Source: Symbiodinium sp. CCMP2592 (taxonomy: Eukaryota > Sar > Dinophyceae > Suessiales > Symbiodiniaceae). Taken from it: DNA of 64,000 nt. The stretch lies in contig CAJNDT010000140.1 in NCBI GenBank assembly GCA_905221615.1, positions 1-64,000 of the forward strand, given 5' to 3'. Shown piece after piece: positions 36,822 through 47,757 of the stretch; the first letter of the stretch is position 1, and each line of letters starts with the position of its first letter. The position numbers and the translations under genes are program-made. The notes below the pieces were generated by a model that had not been told where the DNA came from, did no database searches, and was given only the letters and a program-made list of their open reading frames with translations.

Positions 36822-36920
36822 CTTAGGGGTACTTGGAGATAATTCTTAATTTTTGCTTGTTATAACCCCTAAGAAACAGCTAAAATTATAATTTTTGCTA
36901 GGGTTCTAAGTTCAGTATAG
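36822..36920. repeat. MITE family G copy with TAAA duplication
   Basis: CTTAGGGGTACTTGG ... TTCAGTATAG flanked by TAAA (36818-36821 and 36921-36924). The surroundings are CCCTAAA-type repeats, so this copy is probably not an intron. Confidence 0.85.
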
Positions 36921-37104
36921 TAAACTCGGAACACGTTAACCCCTGAACACCTTAACCCTGTAAACCCGAAGAAGCTCCTTCTAACCCTAAAAAACCCAAA
37001 CCCCCAAAACCCAAAGGTCCCTAATTATAGATCCCTTATAAAAGAGCCCTAAAGGAATCCATATAGATCCCTCAAAGGAACCCTGAATCCCCTCCCTGTA
37101 AAAA

Positions 37105-37173
37105 CTTAGGGGGTATAATCCCTAAGAAATAGCGAAAAATACAATTGTTGCTAGAGTTCTAACTTCAGTATAG
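37105..37173. repeat. MITE family G copy, deleted, AAAA duplication
   Basis: Shortened copy (CTTAGGGGGTATAATCCC ... TTCAGTATAG) with AAAA on both sides. Confidence 0.75.
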
Positions 37174-37208
37174 AAAAGAGCCCCCACCCACCCCCCCCCC
37201 CCCCCGCA

Positions 37209-37290
37209 GGCGACCATGAGGGCTACGAGCGCCATGCTGGCCTCCTTCCGAAACCCTGCGTCCCAGGCATCCCAGTCTCCTGAGGGACCC
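37209..37290 (+). other. Possible exon fragment
   Basis: After a C-run and GCAG the sequence reads ATMRATSAMLASFRNPASQA, then SQSPEG, before a family E hairpin. Protein-like but unrecognised. Confidence 0.3.
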
Positions 37291-37292
37291 AG

Positions 37293-37860
37293 GGACTCCA
37301 ATACCCCTGAATTAAGGACTAGGATCCAGAGTAGGCCCTTATTCCCTTTTTTGAGGGTTCAGGTTCCCTTATAAGCCCATTTAAACCAAAAAGGGCACCC
37401 TTTTTCTTCCTAGGTTACTCTTGGGTCTAGATTAAGGAATATACTTCAAATTATAGTAGGATCCTTAATCTGATTTAAGGAATATTCCTTAATTAAGGGA
37501 CATTGGAGTCTCTTGAGGGACCCACCCGGTTTAGGGTTTGGGGTTTAGGGAGGGTTTTGGGTTTAGGGTTTAGAGACTCCAATACCCCTGAATTAAGGAA
37601 TATACTTCAAATTATAGTAGGATCCTTAATCTGATTTAAGGAATATTCCTTAATTAAGGGACATTGGAGTCTCTTGAGGGACCCACCCGGTTTAGGGTTT
37701 GGGGTTTAGGGAGGGTTTTGGGTTTAGGGTTTAGAGACTCCAATACCCCTGAATTAAGGAATATACCTTAAATTATAGTAGGATCCTTAATATCATTTAA
37801 GGAATATTCCTTAATTAAGGGATATAGGAGTCTCTTGAGGGACCCGGTTTAGGGTTTAGC
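37293..37860. repeat. Three tandem copies of a 161-bp unit with a MITE E hairpin
   Basis: The unit (GACTCCAATACCCCTGAATT ... hairpin ... TTGAGGGACCCACCCGG plus a TTTAGGG-like tail) starts at 37293, 37575 and 37736. Copy 1 is longer because a CTAG-ended element was inserted in it. The third copy is slightly diverged and shortened at its end. Confidence 0.85.
37319..37430. repeat. CTAG-ended MITE inserted in tandem copy 1
   Basis: CTAGGATCCAGAGTAGGCCC ... TTGGGTCTAG, flanked by ATTAAGGA on both sides (37311-37318 and 37431-37438). Copies 2 and 3 of the tandem unit show the empty site. Confidence 0.85.
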
Positions 37861-37943
37861 GAGGGACCCAAAAAAGGACAGAAGCATAAGCATTTTATAG
37901 GGATATCCGGACCTTATTGGTCTCCATCATAAGGGGGTTTATA

Positions 37944-38045
37944 TGGGAGTTTCCGAAAATAGGGGTACCTTATTTTGGGGTCCTTATAATAAGGATCCTA
38001 CTATTTAGGGTAATATGTTAGGGTCCCCTATTTTCGAAAACTCCA
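37944..38045. repeat. MITE family C copy
   Basis: Left arm GGGAGTTTCCGAAAATAGGG, right arm CCCCTATTTTCGAAAACTCC. Confidence 0.85.
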
Positions 38046-38096
38046 ATATGCGATATCACTATCCTATTTTTTGTGTTATGTGCTTTTGGGGGGCCT

Positions 38097-38320
38097 GTCT
38101 CTAGGGTTTAGGGTTTAGGCTTGTGGGGCTTGGGCTGCTAGGGTTTGGGGTATGTGTGGTTTAGGGTTTAGGCTTTTCGGGTTTCGGCGTTTGGGGTTTG
38201 TGGTTAAAGTTTTCGAGTTTGGGCTTTTGGGGTTTCGGGTTTTAGGGTTTAGGCTTCTGGTGTTTGGGGTTTAGGATTTTAGGGTTTTAGGGTTTGGGGT
38301 TGAGGGTTTAGGGGGGAGAG
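38097..38320 (+). repeat. Degenerate TTTAGGG tract
   Basis: Variants such as TTTGGGG, TTTCGGG and TTTTAGGG; no coding sense. Confidence 0.8.
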
Positions 38321-38773
38321 GGGTGGGAAGGTTGAAGGTTGGGGATTTAGGTATCAGGGAGGGGGGAGGAACCAATGGCCCTTCACCAAGGCACATGTGT
38401 CAAATCGTTTTATGAAGGCTTCTACGATTTTGTGTGTATTGCTCAATGAAGGGGTATTGGGTTTTCTGGGTGGTACCGTTTGCTCTGAGGACCCAACACG
38501 TTGAACCGTCGAAAACTTCAGTTTGTTATCAATATGCTGGTAGGATACCCGTTTCGTGCTGGATTTTTCAGATCCGTTAACACTGAAGTTGAAACTGAAA
38601 CGCCTCGCTTCCCAATTTTGGATCTTTGGAAGATTGCTTCGATCCGTTAATGGGTCCCTAAAGCCTCCAAACTTAAATTATACCGTATACCCCAAACCCT
38701 CAACCCTAAACCCTAACCCTAGACGCTCAAACCCTAAACGCTCAAGCCCTTAAACCCTCCGACCCTCAACCCT

Positions 38774-38896
38774 ACTTGGAAGGTCGGGGGACTTAGAAAG
38801 TAGGTAATAAGTAGACTTATAAGTACCCTGACCCTAATTGGGGTTATGGTACTTATAACTCTCTAAAATCACTACTTAGTAAGTCCCCCGACCCTC
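38774..38896. repeat. MITE family A copy
   Basis: CTTGGAAGGTCGGGGGAC at the left and AAGTCCCCCGACCCTCAA at the right. Confidence 0.85.
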
Positions 38897-39240
38897 AACC
38901 CTAAGCTCTGAACCTTACATCACCCATGAGCCTTGAAGGGGTGCCTACTCTAATGGTCCAGGCATCTCCTCAGGAGGGTCAGCAACCTCTTAGGGAGGGC
39001 ACTTGGGTCTCTTGGGTCTCAGAAACCCTATGATTTGAAGTACCCCGAAAAAGTCAGGGCAAAGCTTGAACCCTAAATCCCAAACCCCTTAACGCTGAAC
39101 CCTAAACCCAAACCCCGAAACCCCCAAAACCTCTATCAACACACATGGGTGATGGTCAAAATTATGGTACCGTTTTTTGGCCCCTATTATAATACGGCAC
39201 CTAATATTTAGGATACCCAAAAAGGGACCATAATTTTTCC

Positions 39241-39431
39241 AAGGGTAAAAGGGTGGACCCTTAATAAGGACCCCTAGGTTTCTTCCCTTGATATAGCTAG
39301 TATATGCCCATTATATAGCCCCTTATAGGGATCCCGGATCCCCATTAAGGGTCTCTCCTTTTCCCCTTTGAGTGGAGGGTTCCGAATTAGGGTTTCGAGT
39401 TTGGCGGGTTTAGGGTTTTGGACCATTCGAT
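39241..39431. repeat. Dispersed repeat family H, copy 2
   Basis: Nearly the same 190 bp as 1552-1740, including the non-palindromic tail, so it is a duplicated segment rather than just a shared hairpin. Confidence 0.8.
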
Positions 39432-39494
39432 TGTAGCGTCGGGGTCCCCATTAAGGGTCCCTCCTTTTCTCCTTTGAATTTTGACAACCACCCA

Positions 39495-39567
39495 CATGAA
39501 CCTGGCAGGCGGGCCTCAAGGAGACGCTGGCGAACTTGGACCCCAAAACGTGTGAGCTCGTGGCATA
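39495..39567 (+). other. Possible exon fragment
   Basis: Reads WQAGLKETLANLDPKTCELV, then A, and runs into a family B hairpin at 39569. Helical, protein-like sense; not recognised. Confidence 0.3.
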
Positions 39568-39568
39568 G

Positions 39569-39670
39569 GGTTGATGATATAAATCCTGCACTACCCATAA
39601 TAAGGAATATATCGTAATTCCCATAGTTTAGGGTCCTTCTTGGTAATGCAGGCTTTATATCATCAACCGT
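39569..39670. repeat. MITE family B copy
   Basis: GGTTGATGATATAAATCC at the left and GCTTTATATCATCAACCGT at the right. Confidence 0.9.
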
Positions 39671-40021
39671 AGGACTTTAGGTCGTTGGTTTGGGGTGAAG
39701 GGTTAAGGGCTTAGGCTATAACGAGGAGTGTCCTGTTCTGGATCCCAACTTTTCGGGCAAAGGCTGATGACCTTGTTTTAGACCTTCGGCCTTTTTTTCC
39801 ACTTCTGTGCTCACTGGTGGACCGCTCTCGACGCAAAGCGTGCGAGAGTGGCGCTGGTTGCAGCGTCAGGTCCAAGAAACGAGCTGGCAGGGGAGACAAA
39901 ATGACAAGCTTGCAAGGCTTACAGGGCTTAGGGTTTCAGGTAACCCATCAGCACCATCCAGATGATCACGTTGTTTATAGTTTCATAACTGCACAGGCAT
40001 AGCATTTCAATGCAGACGTAT

Positions 40022-40127
40022 GTGGGAGTTCCCGAAAATTGGGGACCCTAATATGGTACCCTAAATAGTAGGATCCTTATTATAAAGACCCCAAAATAAG
40101 GTACCCCTAATTTTCGGAAACTCCCAT
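40022..40127. repeat. MITE family C copy
   Basis: GTGGGAGTTCCCGAAAATTG and the complementary CTAATTTTCGGAAACTCCCA. Confidence 0.9.
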
Positions 40128-40255
40128 GTTAAACCTACCTATCGACTGAACTGCCTGCCTGCTTGCCGGCCTACTCTCTGATGTAGGCCGGCAAGGCAAG
40201 CAGGCGGGTAGGCAGCCAGGCAGGCAGGCATGAGGCAGGCATTGTCTAGGATGCC

Positions 40256-40357
40256 CAGTAGTACCCTTATTCCCTTTTTGTAGTCCTAGGTTCCTTATAA
40301 AGTTACCCAATACCAAAAAGAGAGGCCTTTTTATACTTGGGTTACTGGGTATCCTAG
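40256..40357. repeat. CTAG-ended MITE with TTGT duplication
   Basis: CTAGGATGCCCAGTAGTACC ... GGTTACTGGGTATCCTAG, flanked by TTGT (40252-40255 and 40358-40361). Nearly the same sequence as the copies at 30217 and 53242. Confidence 0.9.
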
Positions 40358-40524
40358 TTGTTAGTTTTTACCTTGAGCTTTCTATACTAGCTTGTCTATC
40401 ATGTACCGATCGACGATCTGTCTAGTTGTCTGCCTTTCTAGCTATCTGGCTAGCTCATGTGTCAACACACCCAAGCTCTCTGAAGCCCTCAGCCTGTTAT
40501 CCCAAACCCTCCCCTAAACCCCTA

Positions 40525-40657
40525 CTTGGAGGGTCGGGGGACTTAGTAACTGGTTAGTTTTAGGGACTTATAAGTACCCGAACCCCTATTAGGGTCCCTT
40601 TTAGGGTACTTATAAGTCTACTTACTACCTACTGACTAAGTCCCCCGACCCTCCAAG
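40525..40657. repeat. MITE family A copy
   Basis: Full-length, both terminal repeats intact. Confidence 0.9.
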
Positions 40658-40682
40658 TACGCCCCCAGCTCCCTAAACCGAG

Positions 40683-40770
40683 GTCGCTGAAGCTCCTCGT
40701 GGAAGAGGCTCGGAGGCTCTCCGCGCGCATGGCTCGAGAGGCGGCTTGGAGGGCTGGCTTTCAAGGTTCG
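40683..40770 (+). other. Possible exon fragment (coiled-coil-like)
   Basis: Reads RSLKLLVEEARRLSARMARE, then AAWRAGFQG: a charged helical segment. The first 20 or so bases are also found near 3383. Together with the helical islands at 41245 and 42123 it may belong to one coiled-coil gene. Confidence 0.35.
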
Positions 40771-41244
40771 ATTCGGGCTTAGGGTTTGGGCTTGTGGGGT
40801 TTAGGATTTCGGGTTTAGGGCATATCTTGTTCCAGTTTTCGGTTTAGGGCTACTCTTCGATTCAGGGGTTTAGGGTTTGGGGGTTTAGGGTTTAGGGTTC
40901 AGGCTTCCTTTAAGGGGTCTATAAGGGTTTTTTAAGGGCTCCTTTCAGGCAGGCTATTTATAATAATAAGGGATCTTTGGGCTTCTGGGTTTACGGGGTT
41001 TGGGGGTTTAAGTGTTTAGGGTTTAGGGGCTCCCTTTCCAGGCACCCCGGGAGGATCCAAAAAGTCTAGGACCGCAAAACCCTAAGCCCAAGAAGCCCCA
41101 AAGCCTTAAACCCTAAACCCTCCAAAACCCCCTAAACCCTAAACCTCCAAAACCCTAAACCCTAGAAGCCCTAAATCCCTCAATCGTAGAAGCCCTAAAT
41201 CCCTCAATCCTAGAAGCCTTAAATCCTAAACACCCAGTAGCAAG

Positions 41245-41312
41245 GCAGAGTTGCGTGGAGCTGCCGCCACGGAGCTGGAAAAGGTGGCTCGAGCAGCGGT
41301 TTCGGGTCCTTA
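41245..41312 (+). other. Possible exon fragment
   Basis: Reads SKAELRGAAATELEKVARAA, then VS; helical, alanine-rich. Unrecognised. Confidence 0.3.
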
Positions 41313-42122
41313 ACCTTAGGGGTACTTAGAAATAGTTTTTAATATTTTGTGATTATAATCCCTAAGAGACAGTTTGAGGAGTTCGAGCTGCGAGTCTAAA
41401 TAGAGGGTTTTCGGGTGGCTCTGTGTGAGTTTGTAACTAGTTCGCGTTCTGTATGGTGTTATCCGAGTTTCACAAGGTTTATATGGATTTTGTAGGGTAT
41501 TTTAGGGGCTTACTGTTTCCGAACAGCTCAACGAAGGTTCCTTGAAGTGGGTTCTGGGGTTTATCACTCTTGTCAGTGGCTTCTATAGGGTGGTTCGGGG
41601 TTTCTATCTGGATCTGTATAGGGCTTCTGAGGTTTAAGGGTTTAGGGCTTTAGAGCGTTGTGATTTTATGGTTCAGGGTTCCACAGTGGTTTCTACAACA
41701 TGACATCTTTTCGAGGGCTTTGTGGTACCATTTGGCTTGAGGAGTCACGCATTTACAGGGTTTTTCGAATATAGTGACTATTTCCATGTAGCTGTAGGGT
41801 TGTGCTTAAAGCTTGCTTGTTTTGTTAGACCAACCCGAAGGGGCTCTGGCAGTCAGGACAAGGACCCGAGCTGAAACGGAAGCACCACACCAAACGCTCA
41901 ATTGCCACTACAAAGCTCAAAAGCCTATAGCATACACCCTTGTGCATAAATTTGTAAAGGGTTTAAACCTTCTTGGTGTTCCCCGTATTGTGATCTCCTT
42001 ACGTAGGCAACAGATAGATAATTTGGGGTCTAGGGTATGGACTAGACCGCAGAACCCTAAACCCTGGACCCTAAACTCCCCCGGACTTTAAACCCTAAAC
42101 CCCTAGATCCCTTTAAAAGGGG

Positions 42123-42208
42123 AGCCCTAATGCTGCGAGGTCGAGGAGCGTCGCCGTTTGGTGCAAGCCAACATTGCTGCCGTAGACGCGAGGCCACTCT
42201 TTGAGGGC
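42123..42208 (+). other. Possible exon fragment
   Basis: Reads CCEVEERRRLVQANIAAVDA, then RPLFEG, before a TTTAGGG-like tract. Protein-like; unrecognised. Confidence 0.3.
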
Positions 42209-42302
42209 ATAGGGTTTAGGGTTTATGCGGCTTTGACGGGATTAGGGTTTAGGGTTTAGGTGTTTTTGTTTATCTGGAACGGTATGACGCCAACCACATG
42301 AA

Positions 42303-42421
42303 ATATGAGTTTAATGCCGTTTGTCGTGGTACTGGTCTACATCTTCAAAGAGCACTCACTGACCGCGGGGGTTCTGAGCAGGGAACACATCATTCCAAAC
42401 AAAAAGCACAGCTTCTTCAGG
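42303..42421 (+). other. Possible exon fragment
   Basis: From an ATG it reads MSLMPFVVVLVYIFKEHSLT, then AGVLSREHIIPNKKHSFF, with a short hydrophobic start. It ends at CTTCAG in a repeat. Unrecognised. Confidence 0.3.
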
Positions 42422-42579
42422 GTTTTGGATTTTAGGGTTTCGCATCAGAACCCTAGCGAAAGCCTGAACCCTCAACAGTAAAACCCCCAACCCTAATTGG
42501 CCCCTATAGACCCCTTTTGCGGTGCCCTAAATGATAGGTGCCGTATTATACTAGGGACCCAAAAGAGACCTTAATCTTG

Positions 42580-42710
42580 ACAACCACCCACATGCACCGC
42601 CCCTGCCTCTGGAAGGTATCGATCGGATCTTACCAAGGCACAGTCGACGCTCGACTTGCTAATGACTGGCTTCTGATGCCCAGAGAGCCCACGACCCCAC
42701 TCTTGAGGAT
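42580..42710 (+). other. Possible exon fragment
   Basis: Reads HRPCLWKVSIGSYQGTVDAR, then LANDWLLMPREPTTPLLRI, up to a family A/B nest at 42713. Protein-like; unrecognised. Confidence 0.3.
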
Positions 42711-42712
42711 TA

Positions 42713-42949
42713 CTTGGTGGGTCGGGGGATTTACTAAGTAGTCACGGTTGATGATTAATATAAATCCTGCACTACCTTAAGGACCCTAAACTATAAGAAT
42801 TATGGTATATTCCTTATTGTGGGTAAGGCAGGGTTTATATCATCAACAGCATTTTAATAGAGTTGTAAGTACCAGAACCCCAATTAGGATCCCTTTCAGA
42901 GTAGTTATTCTACTTGTTACCTACTTACTAAGTCCCCCGAACCTCCAAG
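42713..42949. repeat. MITE A with a MITE B nested in it
   Basis: Family A ends at 42713 and 42949; family B occupies 42749-42851. TA is present on both sides of the A element. Confidence 0.85.
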
Positions 42950-43089
42950 TATATCTGAGATCAGGACAGTACCGTCCCAGAAACTCAAGGTATCGTCTTG
43001 AAAATTAAGCCCTCAACAGTAAGATTCTTTACAAGGTATATTCCTGCATCAAGGGGTGTTGCGCGGGCCTCTTATGTTTCTGATTCTTC

Positions 43090-43310
43090 TCTGTGGGGTT
43101 AAGGGTTTCAGGTTTACAGTTCAGGGGGTTTGGGCATTTAGGGTTTAGGGCTGGAGGTTTGGAGTTTAGTATAGGGATTTTTAGGATTTAGGGTTTAGGG
43201 TGTCAGGCTCAGAGTTTTTAGGAGGTTTTGGCACTTAGGGTTTAGGGTTTCAGGTTCAGAGTTTAGGGGGTTTTGGCATTAAGGTTTAGGGTTGTAGGGT
43301 TTAGTAGGTT
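43090..43310 (+). repeat. Degenerate TTTAGGG tract
   Basis: Loose TTTAGGG-like units with a roughly 60-bp higher-order periodicity (CAGGTTCAGAGTTTAGG repeats). Confidence 0.75.
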
Positions 43311-43538
43311 CTTTTTTGAGCGTGGCCGCCATGCATGCAGCGAGAACGACACCTCCTCTTCGTAGTTGAGTTTGTCTCCACAACACACACACAAACAACG
43401 CACTCAGACACACGCGCACATACAGCTGAAGTGTTGCGACAGCGCAGCCAAGGAACATCACCACATCTCTTCGCCAGTTGAAGCAGTTGGAGGGGACCGC
43501 CCTGCCGGGAAACTGCAGCATCAGACCATTATCATACG

Positions 43539-43755
43539 AGGGCAAAAGGGGTTTTAGCCTATGGGGGTTTAGTAGGGATGAGGGTTCCCGTAATAGGGCT
43601 CTTATTACGGAATCCCTACCCCAAGAATCTTAAACGGATAGGGCCCCAAAAAAGCACATAAGGCAAAAATTGGGATAGGGATATCCCATATAGACCCCCC
43701 CTATCATGAAGCCCCCTAAACCCTAAACCCTAAACCCCCCTTTTGGCCTCCCATC
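43539..43755. repeat. MITE family M with inserted hairpin
   Basis: Ends GGCAAAAGGGGTTTTAGCC and CCCCTTTTGGCCTCCCATC, as at 31997-32115, but with a further inverted repeat (GGCAAAAATTGGGATAGGGA region) and a CCCTAAA stretch inside. Confidence 0.7.
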
Positions 43756-43819
43756 ACATTGCATTTGCTTGCTTGTGTGCGTCAGTTTGGATCCTGGCGA
43801 GTATTAAGAACACCATCGC

Positions 43820-43911
43820 TACTTAGAAATAGTTTGTAAGTTTTGGTTAGTATAATCCCTAAGAAACAGCTAAAATTAAAATGTTTGCTAGGGTTCTAAG
43901 TTCAATATAGA
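43820..43911. repeat. MITE family G copy
   Basis: CTACTTAGAAATAG ... GGTTCTAAGTTCAATATAG; the left end is diverged and a target duplication is not clear. Confidence 0.75.
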
Positions 43912-44649
43912 CTTGTTGTGCCCTGCAACCCTAAACAATTCCGAGAAACCGCTAGAAAGCGCCCCTGAATTCTTAAAGACCCCGGAACCCCCTAACCTAC
44001 GCCCCCACCCACTCACTCTCCCTTTCCGACAAAGAAGCAAGGAAGCAACAAAAACATGCGCAGAGATCCCACTAAACCCAAAGCCCTGTAGACCCCTTTA
44101 AAAGAACCCTATAAGCCCCTATAGAACCTTTTAAAGGAACCGACAGAGAACGCAGGAGCCATTTCGAAAGCCTGGCGCAGTATCGACACCTTCCCGATCC
44201 TTTGCGCCGAACGCTCGGGGCTGTTCAGGTGCAAGAGGGATTGGGCTTAGGGCTTAGGGTTTAGGGGTTTAAGGCTCAGGGTTTAGGGCTTAGGGTTCAG
44301 GGTTTCAAGGTGGGGCTGTTCAGGTGCAAAAGGGATAGGGGCCCAGATAAGGCATCGATCCTTAAAGGGGTCTATATGGGATACTATAAGGGTACAAGAA
44401 TAAGGGGCCTTAATTGTGCAAAAGGGATAAAAAAGAACCTGATTAAGAAACCTTGGGCCTTCATGGTGGTTCCTTATATGAACCCTATTATTTTGGGGGG
44501 GGTTGAAAGGCCCAGGGTTTCTTAATCAGGTTCCTACATTAGGGATTCGGGTTTGTGATCTTCGGATTCCTTTAAGAGTTGGGGCTGTTCATAGGAAGAG
44601 ACTCCATTTGCTGTCTTAGCTCCGCTGGTGCTCCTCACCTAAAGAAACC

Positions 44650-44885
44650 GTTAGATTGATGGATGGACGGATTTGTTGATTGATGGATAATTATGTTGCT
44701 AGCTTGCTTGTTCGCTTGCTTGTCTGCTTGCCCATACTTGGTTGACTGATTCGTTGGTCGGTTGGTTGGCTGGTTGATTGATTGATTTATTCACTGATAG
44801 GTTGTTAGGCACATATTGCATAGATAGATAGATACATGGACAGACGGGGAGATAGACGGATGGATAGTTAGATACATTGATCTTG
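44650..44885. repeat. Tetranucleotide microsatellites
   Basis: GATT/GGAT, GCTT, GGTT and GATA short repeats in succession; no gene evidence. Confidence 0.85.
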
Positions 44886-44889
44886 AGCA

Positions 44890-44987
44890 GGAGACTTTCT
44901 ACGCGTCTTCGACGCACATTTCACACCAGTGTGCGGGCGCCACCTTGCCAACAAGAGCCCTGCATTCACCAATGGCACAGCGCACCC
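44890..44987 (+). other. Possible exon fragment
   Basis: Reads GDFLRVFDAHFTPVCGRHLA, then NKSPAFTNGTAHPE, and ends at a family E hairpin. Protein-like; unrecognised. Confidence 0.35.
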
Positions 44988-45298
44988 AGAGACTCCAATA
45001 TCCCGTAATTCAGGAGCATACCTTAAATTATAGTGGGATGCCTAGTATGATTCAAGGTATATTCCTTGATTCCCTTACAGATCCCTCTAAGGATCCCTTT
45101 AAGGAACCCTCAGGGGTATATTCCTTAACTACTGTTGATGATATAAATCCTGCATTACCCATAATAAGGAATATACCATAATTCCCATAGTTTAGGGTCC
45201 TTAAGGTAGTGCAGGATTTCTATCATCAACCGTCCCTCTAAGGATCCCTTTAAGGAACCCTCAGGGGTATATTCCTTAGCTAGGGGATCTTGGAGTCG
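44988..45298. repeat. MITE E with a MITE B nested in it
   Basis: Left arm GACTCCAATATCCCGTAATT at 44990; right arm TAGGGGATCTTGGAGTC near 45297. A family B unit sits at 45132-45233, flanked by duplicated text (CCCTCTAAGGATCCCTTTAA). Confidence 0.8.
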
Positions 45299-46589
45299 TT
45301 GCACACCTGTGAGCCGAAGTCCTGCTAAATGCTGCGGCGGCCACTCGTGGATCGGGCATCTAATCGAAGGGCCTTGATAAATTATCTATACCATTCTGGT
45401 GGCTCCTTATTGTTTCTTATTATACTGATAGTATGATGGGCCGAAACAACCCTATTCCAATTATTAAGGCCGCTAGATTATAGTGCCGCTGAAGCTTCCA
45501 AACCGGAACCGACGATACACAGATACTTGGAGGGTCGCAAGTAGGTAAGTTATTGCAGTTGTATCTCTGCCGAATCACTACTTTGTAAGTTCCCCGACCC
45601 TCCAAGTATGGATGCAGTCCCAACATCCGCCACCCATTCTGCTACGAGAATCTCTCATCGGCAGTTGCCGGGGTGCAAGACTCCAATAGCCGAAGAGCCT
45701 CTGTGTTTCAAAATCCTTACTTGGAGGACCATGGGACTTAGTCAGTAAGGTTATACGTACCTTAATTGGGGTTATAAGTACATATAAGTATAGTTACCTT
45801 ATTAGTAACCCCAGTTACTAAGTCCCATGATCCTTTAAGTGCGGAGCACTTAGAAGTCCATGGTGAGGCCCTATACAGAGGACCAGGGAACATGGAATGC
45901 GAGCTATATGCGGTTATATGTAGATTGTTGTAGGTCGCATAGTGCCGATGAAGGTACCCGAAACTCTTTTGATAGCCTTTTTCTAAGCTTCCAGGGCTAT
46001 GGGGCTCCACGAAGCTATTGTCTCCTTAGGAATTGTTTTTTGTTCATATAAAACCCAAGAGAATATTAAAAATATGTTTTCTTATGGTGCTAAGGGTGGT
46101 ATAGGAAGGTTTTGTAATGGCTCTATGAGGGTGCTGAAAGGACCTTGTCGGGGCTCTCTAAGCGGTTTTTTGCGGCTCTGCTGTTTTCTACACCTCCGAA
46201 CCCTTGAACCCTACAGAAGCTCTTCGAGGAATCCGTTGAAGCCTACAACCCTAAACTTCCCTAAACCCTAAACGCGAAAACCCTAAGCCCGAGTCACGGA
46301 GGAACCCTCAAGTAATGTAGGTGCCTTAATAATTAGAATAAGGTTTTGGAGGTTCCTTATTATAGTTGTACTATAACATACCCCAAAACCCTATTGAAAA
46401 TATTAAGGCCTTTTTTATTATAGAACCCTACTATAGATCCTTTTAAAGGAACCCTTATAGACCCCTTTAAAGGAAGCCTCAAGTAAACCCCACAAACCTC
46501 GAGCCCTAACCCCCACGCATGGGAGTTCGCAGGCTGCCCTGCATCACATCCTGGCGAAGGCTGCTCAAAAAGAGTGGTTTAGCTTCGGA

Positions 46590-46870
46590 ACATAGAAATA
46601 TGAGTATTTATATGCACATATATATATATATATATATATTTATTTATTTATTTATTTACATATTTACATAGATCGATCGATGGATAGATAGTTAGATACA
46701 GAATAGCTGGATAGCTAGGTAGATGGATACAGATAGACGAACAGGGATAGATAGGTTTGATACGGATAGACGCATATAAAACTAAATATGCTTCCTGATA
46801 TTATGTATATCGACAAGTATGTATATATATATATATATATATGTATATGTAAATGTGTGTCTACGGATAC
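46590..46870. repeat. AT and GATA microsatellites
   Basis: Two alternating-TA tracts and a GATAGATA region; the open frames reading poly-Tyr/Ile are artefacts. A third AT tract is at about 46999-47036. Confidence 0.9.
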
Positions 46871-46998
46871 AGACTATGTAGAAATCTATGAAGGAGGCTG
46901 GGTTTATGGCTTTCTTTAAGGATCGAAAGGACCTAAAAGTTAGGTGCTTGGGTTGGGGATACATAGTTTGGAAGGTTAGCCACTGGGAGAATACATAT

Positions 46999-47033
<35 letters not shown>

Positions 47034-47625
47034 TATGATCATGCTCTTGGAATCTTCTGGGTATGTACAGGGCTTGGTCCTAAAGCGTAGGGTAGACGGT
47101 TTTGTTCATTATTCATAAGGCGTTAGGGTTTAGGGCTCTTGGGGTTTGATGTATAGCGTAATTTGGGTTTGGGGCTTAAGGTTTACGGCTTGGCAGTTTA
47201 GGACTAGGACTTATATAATATATGGGCTTTGGGCTGAGGGTTTGGTTTGGGATTTCTCCGAGCGAAGTTTAGGACTTTATTTTGCAAGAGTACACCCTTT
47301 TCATTATAGCAACAAGCATAAACATCTCATGTGCAGGTTTTTCCTCTTAGGTATATATGACTTCAGGGAGAGCCCCCTACCGCTTCAAGAAGAAACAAAC
47401 CTTTGACCTGAAGACTGTGAGTTACGGCCTATTCGTCAGTTTTTGATCATAACATACCGATGATTCCTCTTTACTTCTGTAAGGGAACCATACAAAATGC
47501 TGCTTTAGGGGGTTTGGCGTCATGTGTGTTCAAGAGACCCTGGAGTATGAATGCAATACGCAGTATACTTGCCTATGCTGAGTAGGGGTTACAAGGTTTT
47601 GCTGTTTGGGTGGTAACGGTTGATA

Positions 47626-47757
47626 CTTGGAGGGTCGGGGGAATGACTAAGTAGGTATTAAGCAGAGTTATAAGTACCCTTAAAGGGACCCTAATGGGGG
47701 TTATGGTACTTATAACTCTCTAAAATAACTACTTAGTATGTCCCCCGACCCTCCAAG
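47626..47757. repeat. MITE family A copy
   Basis: Both terminal repeats intact. ACGGTTGAT lies just outside each end, which could be a long direct repeat or remnants of a family B end. Confidence 0.85.

Noticed and set aside
43279-43557. Minus-strand 88-codon frame and plus-strand 63-codon frame
   Set aside because: The CA-rich stretch gives Thr/His- or Cys/Val-rich products; neither has recognisable sense.
46782-47118. Open frames over AT repeats
   Set aside because: Poly-Tyr/Ile runs from alternating TA, with no protein character elsewhere.
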